Source: Methylococcaceae bacterium NSM2-1
GTDB taxonomy: Bacteria > Pseudomonadota > Gammaproteobacteria > Methylococcales > Methylomonadaceae
DNA length: 7,094 nt
Direction of reading: 5' to 3'
Assembly (NCBI GenBank): GCA_002256705.1
Contig: NQJI01000069.1
Coordinates: 1-7,094, forward strand
The number at the start of each line of letters is the position of its first letter. Position 1 is the first letter of the stretch. The translations under genes and the position numbers were made by a program. The notes beneath the pieces were generated by a model. It saw only the letters and a list, made by a program, of their open reading frames with translations, did not search any database and was not told the DNA's origin. This document shows positions 1-6,582 of the stretch, piece by piece.

Positions 1-2111
1 TCACCGACCTCTTCGCGAATTTCGACATTCGCCCCATCCAGTGTACCAATAGTCAACGCGCCATTCATCATGAACTTCATATTACCAGTGCCCGATGCTT
101 CCTTTCCGGCCGTTGAAATTTGCTCTGAAAGATCAGCGCCCGGGCAAATTTTTTCCATTGCGGAAACACGATAATTAGGCAAAAATACGAGTTTTAACTT
201 GTCACCTACATCGGGATCATGATTAATAACATTGGCGACATTATTGATCAGTTTGATGATTTTTTTCGCCATGTAATAACCGGGGGCGGCTTTACCACCA
301 ATCAATACACAACGATCGGTCCAGTTTGCCATATCACCGCGCTTGATACGGTCATAAAGATGAATAACATGCAGGACATTTAACAATTGGCGCTTGTATT
401 CATGAATGCGCTTAACCTGCACATCAAACAAGGCATTGACATTCAAATCAACATCCAACTCCTGCTTTTTAAAATCAATCAGTTTTTGTTTCGCACCTTG
501 TTGAACTTCATACCAGCGTTTGCAGAACGCCTTATCGTCAACATGAAGTTCCAGTTTTTTTAATAACGATAAATCCGTTAACCAGCCATCTCCTATTGTT
601 TCTGTTATTAATGCAGCCAGTTCCGGATTACACGCTGCCATCCAGCGACGGGGTGTGACGCCATTGGTTTTATTATTGAATTTTTTCGGCCACAGCTCAT
701 AGAAATCGTGAAACAAGCCTTGTTGCAGCAATTTTGAATGTAATTCTGCAACGCCATTGACTGAATAGCTGCCGACTATGGCCAGATAAGCCATTCTAAC
801 GTACTGTTCACTGCCCTCTTCAATTAAGGACATGCGTGCCAGGCGGTCTTTGTCACCAGGCCAATGTGCGGATACTTCGGCCAGAAAATGGACGTTAATC
901 TCAAAAATAATCTCCATCAGTCTTGGCAATAACTGCTTAAAAAGATTGACTGACCACCGCTCCAGGGCTTCGGGTAACAGCGTATGGTTGGTATAGGCCA
1001 TGGTATTACGCGTAATAGCCCAGGCTTCATCCCAAGCTAGGCCGTGAATATCCATCAACAGCCGCATGAGTTCTGCAACCGCAATACTGGGATGGGTATC
1101 GTTTAGCTGAAAGCAGTTTTTCGCGGCAAATTCAGAAAAATCCTTGCCATGTCGGCCGACCCACATTTCAATAACATCCTGCAAACTGGAAGAAGCCAGG
1201 AAATATTGCTGGCGCAGACGCAATTCCTTACCGTTTTCATTGGCATCATTCGGATACAGCACCATGGTAATATTTTCGGCGGTATTTTTTGCAGCGACCG
1301 CTTCTGCATAATCACCCTCATTAAACTCCTGCAAATCAAATACGTCTGTTGCTGTGGCCTTCCATAAGCGCAAGGTGTTCACCGTGCCATTTTGGTAACC
1401 GGGGATCGGGGTATCATAAGGCACTGCGAGTATATCGTGTGTATCTACCCAACAAACCCGAGTATGACCGTTTTCATCAATATGTCTCTCGGTATGTCCG
1501 CCAAATTTAATACGCTGTATATACTCAATACGTTCAATTTCCCAGACATTACCGTTACGCAGCCAATGATCGGGTTCTTCTACCTGTTCACCATTTACAA
1601 TGGTCTGGGAGAATATGCCATATTCATAACGTAACCCATAACCTGTCACAGGCAACTGCAAGGTTGCACAACTATCAATAAAACAGGCCGCTAAACGCCC
1701 CAAACCACCATTGCCAAGACCTGCATCCGACTCATTATCAATCAACTCTTCAAGATCAAGCCCCAAATCATACATGGCTTGTGAAACGGCATCATTTACA
1801 CCCAGATTAAGCATTGCATTGCTGAGTGTCCGCCCCATTAAAAATTCCATCGACAAATAATAGGCTCTTTTACAATCCTGTTTCTTGTAAACATTATAAG
1901 TTTTTTTCGCTTGCTCTGTGAGCCGGTCACTAATAACCATCGACAAAGCCTCATAGGCATAATGTAGCGAGCGACAGTTTTCATCTCTACCAAGTCTGTG
2001 ACCGTAATAACGCTTGAAATCACTTTCTATTTCCTTTTTATCCATGCCCAAATCCGGAAGTGTAGTAATTGTAGATATTGGTTGACTTTTTTTGAAGCAT
2101 CTATGTGGCAT
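1..2111 (-). CDS. glgP: Glycogen/starch/alpha-glucan phosphorylase, C-terminus beyond window
   Basis: Cytosolic PLP enzyme of family GT35 that releases glucose-1-phosphate from the ends of glycogen chains using phosphate. The frame is open for 703 codons with no stop; the rest of the C-terminal domain lies left of position 1. Family blocks are in the expected order: YYLSMEFLMGRTLSN (residues 84-98), GLGNGGLGRLAA (131-142), LNDTHPSIAVAELMRLL, TNGVTPRRW, VKRIHEYKRQLLNVLH, GGKAAPGYYMAKKII and EASGTGNMKF. The PLP-binding lysine is K679 (codon at 75-77). E. coli GlgP is about 815 residues, so roughly 130-140 are missing here. The ATG at 2111 is chosen because a plausible promoter lies just upstream. 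An in-frame ATG at 2045 (starting MDKKEIES) gives an N-terminus closer in length to E. coli; neither start has a strong Shine-Dalgarno. Same strand as the DUF3301 gene but 180 bp away, so probably transcribed separately. Confidence 0.97.
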   Translation of the reverse strand, partial: MPHRCFKKSQPISTITTLPDLGMDKKEIESDFKRYYGHRLGRDENCRSLHYAYEALSMVISDRLTEQAKKTYNVYKKQDCKRAYYLSMEFLMGRTLSNAMLNLGVNDAVSQAMYDLGLDLEELIDNESDAGLGNGGLGRLAACFIDSCATLQLPVTGYGLRYEYGIFSQTIVNGEQVEEPDHWLRNGNVWEIERIEYIQRIKFGGHTERHIDENGHTRVCWVDTHDILAVPYDTPIPGYQNGTVNTLRLWKATATDVFDLQEFNEGDYAEAVAAKNTAENITMVLYPNDANENGKELRLRQQYFLASSSLQDVIEMWVGRHGKDFSEFAAKNCFQLNDTHPSIAVAELMRLLMDIHGLAWDEAWAITRNTMAYTNHTLLPEALERWSVNLFKQLLPRLMEIIFEINVHFLAEVSAHWPGDKDRLARMSLIEEGSEQYVRMAYLAIVGSYSVNGVAELHSKLLQQGLFHDFYELWPKKFNNKTNGVTPRRWMAACNPELAALITETIGDGWLTDLSLLKKLELHVDDKAFCKRWYEVQQGAKQKLIDFKKQELDVDLNVNALFDVQVKRIHEYKRQLLNVLHVIHLYDRIKRGDMANWTDRCVLIGGKAAPGYYMAKKIIKLINNVANVINHDPDVGDKLKLVFLPNYRVSAMEKICPGADLSEQISTAGKEASGTGNMKFMMNGALTIGTLDGANVEIREEVG

Positions 2112-2144
2112 AATCTTACCATTGGATGAGCTAATATTATTATT

Positions 2145-2173
2145 TGTATAATTATTTTACTACAATCGGACAA
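2145..2173 (-). promoter_or_regulatory. Candidate sigma70-type promoter for glgP
   Basis: On the minus strand, TTGTCC (2173-2168) and TATACA (2150-2145) are separated by exactly 17 bp. Each matches its consensus hexamer at four of six positions. Transcription would start near 2138, leaving a leader of about 27 nt before the ATG at 2111. The region is very AT-rich, so chance matches are likely; spacing and position are the main support. Confidence 0.45.
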
Positions 2174-2184
2174 TAAACTTCTGC

Positions 2185-2220
2185 TTTTAATTCAATTTAA
2201 TGGCAATTTAAGAATTAAAA
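2185..2220. repeat. Inverted and direct repeat cluster upstream of glgP
   Basis: TTTTAATTC (2185-2193) is a perfect inverted match to GAATTAAAA (2212-2220) across 18 bp. The octamer CAATTTAA also occurs twice in direct orientation, at 2193-2200 and 2204-2211, offset by 11 bp, about one helical turn. The cluster sits just upstream of the proposed glgP -35 box. It could be a regulator site or an A/T-rich UP-like element. The sequence is low in complexity, so chance cannot be excluded. Confidence 0.4.
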
Positions 2221-2291
2221 TTGTCGCATTTTTTGTCCTATATTTTGAATAAGTTTTAATAAAAATCATTAACATCATAAAACTTGCTGTT

Positions 2292-2636
2292 CTAATCAAT
2301 TCTGTAGGGTTCCATATAAATTGACTCGACTTTTTGACCTAGCATTAATACAGTCCCGTTATAGCGTTCATTGCCGGTCGACGAAAACTCAAACAGAAAT
2401 GATCGCCGCAGCTGCATTTTTCCTGCTTTATCTCTTTTCAGCCAAAGGCCATTTAACGCAACATAGCCATCCAGCATCTGTACTTCCATAGCCAAGCAAT
2501 GGTCTCTGGCGGTTGCTAGCGCAATCTCTTTGGCTTTCTCGGCATTAAACCAGTACACATAAGCCAAGCACATAACGCAAAGAAAAATAATATCATTTAA
2601 CATAGTTCGGGATTTAATATAAACAGCTACAATCAT
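2292..2636 (-). CDS. DUF3301 family small membrane-anchored protein
   Basis: A 114-residue protein of unknown function. The body (AKEIALATARDHC, then VQMLDGYVALNGL, an arginine/lysine-rich strand and FEFSSTGNERYNG, ending in GQKVESIYMEP) matches my recollection of DUF3301 proteins, which have one N-terminal membrane helix followed by a short soluble domain. The hydrophobic helix covers about residues 12-30, which suggests the protein sits in the inner membrane; the topology was not worked out. The first ATG is at 2636, but an internal ATG at 2603 (residue 12) begins right at the membrane helix and would give a more typical 103-residue form. A GGGTAG stretch lies just before 2636 and nothing SD-like precedes 2603, so the start is unresolved. 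It is divergent from the GFA-type gene, with about 50 bp between the starts. Confidence 0.8.
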   Translation of the reverse strand: MIVAVYIKSRTMLNDIIFLCVMCLAYVYWFNAEKAKEIALATARDHCLAMEVQMLDGYVALNGLWLKRDKAGKMQLRRSFLFEFSSTGNERYNGTVLMLGQKVESIYMEPYRID

Positions 2637-2674
2637 CCATTCTACCCAGTTTTAGCATGGAACATTTTCCATTC

Positions 2675-2680
2675 AAGGAG
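2675..2680 (+). promoter_or_regulatory. Shine-Dalgarno site fixing the start of the GFA-type gene
   Basis: AAGGAG lies 6 nt before the ATG at 2687. This is the best ribosome binding site in the window. It rules in the 2687 start over the in-frame ATG at 2657, which would put this site inside the coding sequence. Confidence 0.85.
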
Positions 2681-2686
2681 AAAAAT

Positions 2687-3100
2687 ATGAAACTTCCCAT
2701 AACCGGTGGCTGTCTTTGTGGTTTAATTAGATATGAAATTTCAGCTAAACCGGTCGCTAGCGTGAACTGCCATTGCAGGACATGTCAAAAAGCAGCAGGT
2801 GCTCCTTACTTAGCCCTTATGTACGTACCTGCGTCAGCCCTTACAATAAGTGGCAACTATAAGGAATATCCGACCATTGCAGCAAGTGGTAATACTCTGT
2901 ACCGTTCTTTTTGTCCTGAATGCGGAACCTCGTTGTTTGGTAGAAACAGCGCCTTTACTAAAATTAGACCAGTCGCTGCGGCAACCCTTGATGACCCTGC
3001 TATCTATAAACCTCAGAAAGATATGTGGGTTGTTGATGCCCAGCCTTGGGATTTTATGAATCCTGACTTGCCCAAATGTGAAGGAAATTTTTGGCAGTAA
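2687..3100 (+). CDS. GFA / CENP-V family zinc-binding protein
   Basis: A 137-residue protein of the glutathione-dependent formaldehyde-activating (GFA) family. Seven conserved cysteines are in the family pattern: C9 and C11 in GGCLCG, C28, C30 and C33 in NCHCRTCQKAAG, and C76 and C79 in FCPECGTSLF. In this family they hold zinc in a beta-sandwich fold. The Paracoccus founding member was proposed to speed up S-hydroxymethylglutathione formation from formaldehyde and glutathione. That activity is disputed, and most bacterial paralogues, including this one, have no assigned substrate. The protein has no signal peptide and is probably cytosolic. The start is set by the strong Shine-Dalgarno at 2675-2680. 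The esterase gene follows after 35 bp on the same strand, so the two are likely co-transcribed. Confidence 0.92.
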   Translation: MKLPITGGCLCGLIRYEISAKPVASVNCHCRTCQKAAGAPYLALMYVPASALTISGNYKEYPTIAASGNTLYRSFCPECGTSLFGRNSAFTKIRPVAAATLDDPAIYKPQKDMWVVDAQPWDFMNPDLPKCEGNFWQ

Positions 3101-3135
3101 CTTGATTAATTTTATTGATTTTATGGAAAACACCT

Positions 3136-3804
3136 ATGCAATCTGAACTTAGCACAATAGAAATTCAGCCTCAATCAGCCCACAAGTATTCTGTAATATG
3201 GCTGCATGGATTAGGTGCAGATGGGCACGATTTTGAAGGCATGGCTTCCGAACTGCACTTAAATGCAGAATCTAACATCCATTTTATTTTTCCCAACGCA
3301 CCCATTCAGCCTATCACCGTTAATGGCGGAATGCATATGCGTGCCTGGTACGATATTTTGGAAATGTCGCTGGAACGCAAAGTTGATATGGCGGGGATTT
3401 ATCAATCAGCAAAATTGGTTGAACAACTTATTGAGCAGGAAATGGATAAAGGAGTCCCGTCTGAACATATTTTACTCGCCGGATTTTCTCAAGGAGGCGT
3501 GATTGCTCTGCATGCAGGATTAAGTTACCCGCATAAACTGGCAGGAATTATCGGACTGTCAACTTATTTACCGACCCTTGAACAATTAAAAACTGAACGT
3601 TCAGCCGCTAACAATGCCGTGCCGATATTTATGGGTCACGGCATACTGGATTCAGTGGTAGCCATTGAATCGGCTAAAGCCGCATTTCATGCGCTTAATG
3701 ATTTGGAATATAAGGTTGAATGGCATGATTATCTAATGGAGCACTCCGTTTGCATTGAAGAAACAGGACATATTTCATCTTTTATTAATGGCATCTTCAG
3801 TTAG
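3136..3804 (+). CDS. Carboxylesterase, phospholipase/carboxylesterase alpha/beta-hydrolase family
   Basis: A 222-residue cytosolic serine hydrolase of the Abhydrolase_2 type, related to bacterial carboxylesterase II and eukaryotic acyl-protein thioesterase. It is predicted to cleave short carboxyl esters or thioesters; the natural substrate is unknown. Family landmarks: WLHGLGADGHDF near the N-terminus (oxyanion region), FPNAP, MRAWYD, the nucleophile S118 in GFSQGG, D172 in GILDSVV and H203 in MEHSVCIEE, giving a complete Ser-Asp-His triad. Length is normal for the family. The frame stays open upstream to a TTG at 3115, but the ATG at 3136 is preferred: GGAAAA lies 5 nt ahead and the protein then begins as homologues do. 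It lies 35 bp after the GFA-type gene, probably in the same operon. This is not the esterase-D family of S-formylglutathione hydrolases. Confidence 0.93.
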   Translation: MQSELSTIEIQPQSAHKYSVIWLHGLGADGHDFEGMASELHLNAESNIHFIFPNAPIQPITVNGGMHMRAWYDILEMSLERKVDMAGIYQSAKLVEQLIEQEMDKGVPSEHILLAGFSQGGVIALHAGLSYPHKLAGIIGLSTYLPTLEQLKTERSAANNAVPIFMGHGILDSVVAIESAKAAFHALNDLEYKVEWHDYLMEHSVCIEETGHISSFINGIFS

Positions 3805-3903
3805 TGCTGTCATTCAAAAAATGGAACAAAACTTTGCCAGTTTCGCTATTGAAAAGGATTTTAAGCCACACTCTAAAATCCATTGCGCCGCAGAAACAGA
3901 CAT

Positions 3904-3935
3904 AAAAAAGGGTATGCCGTGGGAGGCACACCCTT
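3904..3935 (-). terminator. Intrinsic terminator for the 108-residue membrane protein gene
   Basis: Arms 3908-3918 and 3925-3935 form an 11-bp stem around a 6-nt loop. Read on the minus strand, all positions pair, with one G-U wobble, and the arm runs into a six-T tract (complement of 3904-3909). On the plus strand the same position becomes an A-C mismatch and no T tract follows. The terminator therefore works best for minus-strand transcription, ending 16 bp after the stop codon at 3952. Positions 3805-3903 between it and the esterase stop hold no recognisable gene. Confidence 0.88.
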
Positions 3936-3951
3936 CCCTATGGTCATAAAT

Positions 3952-4278
3952 TTAAGCTTTTACCGCATCGGCTATTTCATTAAACGCTTCTACTCTTATT
4001 TTACCAGTCTTGACCAGATCGACACCTGTATCAACAACCATTTTGCAAAGTCCGGGCGTTTTGTACACAATCAGACATAAATAACCAACAAGCGGTATGG
4101 CAATCAAAGCCCCGATAAAACCATGAAGACCAATAACCCCCATCAGCTTTATAAGCAACGCAATGGCATCCAGCGGCAGTAAAACCATGGCACCGAAATA
4201 GGCTATTACCATGAAAGTAAACAGTACAAAAACCACAAACTGAAGTAGCCTTACCAACGCAACATTAACTTTTTTCAT
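3952..4278 (-). CDS. Uncharacterised small integral membrane protein (108 residues)
   Basis: I do not recognise a family. The protein begins MKKVNVALVRLLQ. It has a long hydrophobic stretch at about residues 11-36, a second at about 38-52 that runs on to a glycine-containing turn, and a third at about 54-73 (FIGALIAIPLVGYLCLIVY). It ends in a soluble tail of about 35 residues with lysines, aspartates and an alanine-rich end. Two or three membrane helices are likely, and there is no cleavable signal peptide. The case for a real gene is its full-length open frame, coherent membrane topology and the strong terminator 16 bp after its stop. A GGAAAT sequence lies rather far upstream of the ATG, so translation initiation looks weak. 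It follows the rhomboid gene on the same strand after 120 bp; whether they share a transcript is unclear. Confidence 0.75.
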   Translation of the reverse strand: MKKVNVALVRLLQFVVFVLFTFMVIAYFGAMVLLPLDAIALLIKLMGVIGLHGFIGALIAIPLVGYLCLIVYKTPGLCKMVVDTGVDLVKTGKIRVEAFNEIADAVKA

Positions 4279-4317
4279 ATTGATTCAATTTCCAGATAAC
4301 TTTAAGAGGCCTTTATT

Positions 4318-4339
4318 AGTCAGCAAACAGTTACTGACT
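4318..4339. repeat. Inverted repeat between rhomboid and the membrane protein gene
   Basis: AGTCAG (4318-4323) and CTGACT (4334-4339) are perfect inverted copies around a 10-nt spacer. No T tract follows on either strand, so an intrinsic terminator is unlikely. It lies about 40-60 bp upstream of the start of the 108-residue protein, where an operator or a leader hairpin would be possible. Confidence 0.4.
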
Positions 4340-4352
4340 GCGGATATTTTTG

Positions 4353-4373
4353 TCAAAAAGCCCGACTTTTTGA
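4353..4373 (-). terminator. Weak hairpin downstream of rhomboid, possible terminator
   Basis: TCAAAAAG (4353-4360) and CTTTTTGA (4366-4373) form a perfect 8-bp stem with a 5-nt loop, 25 bp after the rhomboid stop. The T run lies inside the stem rather than after it, and the stem is AT-rich, so termination would be inefficient in either direction. Partial read-through into the downstream gene is possible. Confidence 0.35.
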
Positions 4374-4398
4374 AACTGAAAATTATACCTTAAAGCCA

Positions 4399-5067
4399 TC
4401 AGATTACTTCATTTTTCTTGTCTCTTAAGAAAAACCGATACAAAACAGAACCCGCAACAAAGCCACCTAAATGTGCCCACCAGGCCACATCTATCGTAGT
4501 ACCCTCAAAAATGATTGAGGTGGTTGCATTATGCAGTTGCAACAAGACCCACAAGCCCAAAAAGGTAATGGCGGGCACATGAAACACTATCGGTGGAAAA
4601 AACACGATAACGCGTTCAAGGGGGTATAGAAAAAAATAAGCTGCCAACACACCGGCTATCGCGCCCGAAGCGCCAATCACCGGAATATCCAGCATTGGAT
4701 CGAAATACCATTGCAGAATCGTCGCAAAAACCCCGCACACTAAATAAAAAATTAAAAAAGGGATACGCCCCATCCTGTCTTCGACATTATCGGCAAAAAT
4801 CCACAAAAACCACATATTCACAATCAGATGCGTCCAACTTGCATGTAAAAATAAATTGGTCAAAAAAGATAGGTAGCCATCAAAAGGCAAACCAGCATGT
4901 AGCGTTGAATAACGGATAGGCACCATGCCATAACGATTAAGCAGACTGATAACTGTTTGATCGGGCATTAACTTCATGGCGATAAAAATGCTTATGCAGA
5001 CTACCATGATCCCCCAGGTTACATAGGGCTTTGAATTGCATGGTGCGGTATCTCTAATCGGTATCAT
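4399..5067 (-). CDS. Rhomboid family intramembrane serine protease
   Basis: A 222-residue inner-membrane protein predicted to cleave membrane helices of other proteins within the bilayer. The catalytic pair is complete: S134 in GASGAIAG and H199 in WWAHLGGF. The supporting HxxxN motif is present as H80-N84 in THLIVNMWFLWIF, and the WF/E-R region (about 86-101) corresponds to the loop-1 area of bacterial rhomboids. Six hydrophobic segments are visible, starting at about 16, 66, 102, 130, 160 and 196, and the tail RDKKNEVI is charged. It lacks the extra N-terminal cytoplasmic domain of E. coli GlpG and has the size of short prokaryotic rhomboids. AAGGG ends 8 nt before the ATG, supporting the start. 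It is divergent from the helicase gene and upstream of the 108-residue membrane protein. Its substrate cannot be told from the sequence. Confidence 0.95.
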   Translation of the reverse strand: MIPIRDTAPCNSKPYVTWGIMVVCISIFIAMKLMPDQTVISLLNRYGMVPIRYSTLHAGLPFDGYLSFLTNLFLHASWTHLIVNMWFLWIFADNVEDRMGRIPFLIFYLVCGVFATILQWYFDPMLDIPVIGASGAIAGVLAAYFFLYPLERVIVFFPPIVFHVPAITFLGLWVLLQLHNATTSIIFEGTTIDVAWWAHLGGFVAGSVLYRFFLRDKKNEVI

Positions 5068-5097
5068 TGTTTCTACCCTTTTGCGTATTGAAAAACA

Positions 5098-5122
5098 TTT
5101 TAGCTAAGCTTAACAGCTAAAA
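5098..5122. repeat. Perfect 8-bp inverted repeat in the rhomboid/srmB divergent region
   Basis: TTTTAGCT (5098-5105) and AGCTAAAA (5115-5122) are perfect inverted copies around 9 nt. They begin about 30 bp upstream of the rhomboid start, so they could lie in its promoter or leader. No function can be assigned from sequence alone. Confidence 0.45.
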
Positions 5123-5141
5123 CCCGATAAGCAATGCTGAG

Positions 5142-5153
5142 TGATTTAAATCA
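5142..5153. promoter_or_regulatory. CRP/FNR-superfamily-like operator upstream of srmB
   Basis: TGATTTAAATCA is a perfect 12-bp palindrome. It contains TGAT-N4-ATCA, the core of the FNR/Anr site TTGAT-N4-ATCAA (8 of 10 defined positions). In its longer context AGTGA-N6-TCATA it matches the CRP half-sites TGTGA-N6-TCACA at 8 of 10. Its centre (5147.5) is 39.5 bp upstream of the start site predicted from the -10 box at 5175-5180, close to the position used by class II activators, and no good -35 hexamer is present there. Which regulator binds cannot be decided; control of the rhomboid gene from the same site is also possible. Confidence 0.5.
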
Positions 5154-5174
5154 TAGCCCTGATAACAAAAAGTT

Positions 5175-5180
5175 TATAAT
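5175..5180 (+). promoter_or_regulatory. Perfect -10 box, likely srmB promoter
   Basis: TATAAT matches the sigma70 -10 consensus at all six positions. The predicted start is near 5187, giving a leader of about 50 nt. About 17 bp upstream (5152-5157) the sequence is CATAGC, which is not a recognisable -35. There is no TGn extended -10 motif either, so activator help from the palindrome at 5142-5153 is plausible. Confidence 0.55.
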
Positions 5181-5206
5181 GACCAAGAACATTCGCTTTT
5201 CACCAC

Positions 5207-5220
5207 CTGCGTAAACGCAG
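5207..5220 (+). other. Small hairpin in the srmB leader
   Basis: CTGCG (5207-5211) pairs with CGCAG (5216-5220) around a TAAA loop, ending 16 nt before the helicase ATG. The intervening sequence has no Shine-Dalgarno. The hairpin could affect ribosome access or leader stability. Confidence 0.4.
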
Positions 5221-5236
5221 CAACTACTCAAGATTC

Positions 5237-6577
5237 ATGCAGCCTAATCCAACAGACACCCTGTCATCATTTTCAAGCTTATCACTGGCCGAACCCCTGC
5301 TCATGGCAGTTAACAAGTTAGGTTTTCAGCAACCAACACCTGTGCAGCAACAGGCCATTCCGCTAGCATTGGAGCATAAAGATTTACTGGTCAGTGCCGA
5401 AACAGGCAGTGGTAAAACCGCCGCATTTCTATTGCCTACACTGCATCATCTGCTCGCCTTACCCTCCAGAAAATTCGGCACTCGCGCGTTAATACTCGCG
5501 CCCACCCGTGAACTGGCGCAACAGATTTTTAAGCAATGTCAGCAATTAGTCGAATTCACTGACCTTAAAGTGGGCATAATTACCGGTGGCGATGACTTTA
5601 GGCTACAGCAAAACATGCTCCGAAAAAACACGGAAATTGTCATTGCGACCCCCGGTAGACTTCTGGAACTGATGGAACAGGAAACGCCAAATTTCAGTCA
5701 TCTTGAAGTCCTGATTCTGGATGAAGCCGATCGTATGCTGGATATGGGTTTTAGTGAAGATGTATTGACCATCGCCAAAAGCTGCAACACCCAAAGACAA
5801 ACCTTGCTGTTTTCCGCCACGCTAACGCATTTTGGCGTTATCAAAATGGCTGACAAGATTCTGCAACATCATGAAATTGTTGCCTTAAATACGCTGTACG
5901 ATGGGCATCGCAACATCGAGCAGCAAATTATACTGGCAGACGATAATGATCATAAACAAAAACTGCTGGCCTGGTTACTGCTTAATGAAAGCTATGACAA
6001 AGCGCTGGTCTTCACCAACAGCAGAATTCAGGCGGACACTCTTCGCGGACCACTGCGGGGACAAAAACTCCGTGTCGGCGTACTGCATGGCGAAATGGAT
6101 CAAAAAGACCGTAACCGCATGATGGAATTGTACCGTGAGGGTGAAGTTAACATCATGATTGCCACAGACCTTGCAGCCCGGGGACTGGACATTAAAGGCA
6201 TCAACCTGGTTATCAATTTTGATGTACCCAGAAACGGTATCAATTATATACACCGTATAGGCCGTACTGGCCGGGTTGATGAACTGGGACTAACAATAGC
6301 CCTGGTGAAAAGCACTGAATGGAATTTAATGTCAGGTATTGAACGTTTTTTAAAGCAGAAATTTAAACGTCGGAGTATTAAAGAGCTGGAAGGAAAATAT
6401 AAAGGCCCCAAAAAACTTAAAGCGTCTGGAAAAGCGGCTGGCGTTAAGAAGAAAACAGAACCTAAAAAAGCTGTTGCGGAAAAAGTCAAAATACGTCACA
6501 GAGACCAGAAAAACGTTGGTAAACGCCGCGTGCCAACCAATAAACCGTCTTCAGATGAGCAAGAGCAGAAAGAGTAA
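5237..6577 (+). CDS. srmB: ATP-dependent DEAD-box RNA helicase, SrmB type
   Basis: A 446-residue cytosolic RNA helicase; E. coli SrmB (444 residues) acts early in assembly of the large ribosomal subunit. RecA domain 1 has F12 and Q37 of the Q motif, AETGSGKT (54-61, Walker A), PTREL (89-93), GG (117-118), TPGR (138-141), DEAD (162-165) and SAT (193-195). Domain 2 has HGEM (284-287), TDLAARGLDI (310-319) and HRIGRTGR (339-346). All catalytic motifs are intact. The lysine-rich tail contains RHRDQKNVGKRR (420-431), closely matching the SrmB tail as I recall it (RHRDTKNIGKRR) and arguing against RhlE, RhlB or CsdA. The ATG at 5237 is the only sensible start, since the next in-frame ATG (M23) would remove part of the Q-motif region, yet no Shine-Dalgarno precedes it. 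It is divergent from rhomboid and monocistronic. Confidence 0.93.
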   Translation: MQPNPTDTLSSFSSLSLAEPLLMAVNKLGFQQPTPVQQQAIPLALEHKDLLVSAETGSGKTAAFLLPTLHHLLALPSRKFGTRALILAPTRELAQQIFKQCQQLVEFTDLKVGIITGGDDFRLQQNMLRKNTEIVIATPGRLLELMEQETPNFSHLEVLILDEADRMLDMGFSEDVLTIAKSCNTQRQTLLFSATLTHFGVIKMADKILQHHEIVALNTLYDGHRNIEQQIILADDNDHKQKLLAWLLLNESYDKALVFTNSRIQADTLRGPLRGQKLRVGVLHGEMDQKDRNRMMELYREGEVNIMIATDLAARGLDIKGINLVINFDVPRNGINYIHRIGRTGRVDELGLTIALVKSTEWNLMSGIERFLKQKFKRRSIKELEGKYKGPKKLKASGKAAGVKKKTEPKKAVAEKVKIRHRDQKNVGKRRVPTNKPSSDEQEQKE

Positions 6578-6582
6578 ACCAA

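Noticed and set aside
1392..1634. Plus-strand open frame of 80 codons within the glgP region
   Set aside because: It lies entirely antisense to the conserved glycogen phosphorylase frame, and its translation resembles no protein family; it is a shadow of glgP codon usage.
2834..3133. 99-codon minus-strand frame opposite the GFA-type gene
   Set aside because: It is antisense to a well-supported cysteine-motif protein and its translation has no recognisable features.
3115..3135. TTG at 3115 as the start of the esterase
   Set aside because: It has no Shine-Dalgarno and adds seven residues not expected in the family; the ATG at 3136 has GGAAAA 5 nt upstream.
3755..4080. Two plus-strand open frames spanning the esterase end and the terminator
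   Set aside because: They overlap the catalytic-histidine end of the esterase, the terminator hairpin and the antisense of the 108-residue gene, and the translations show no domain or membrane logic.
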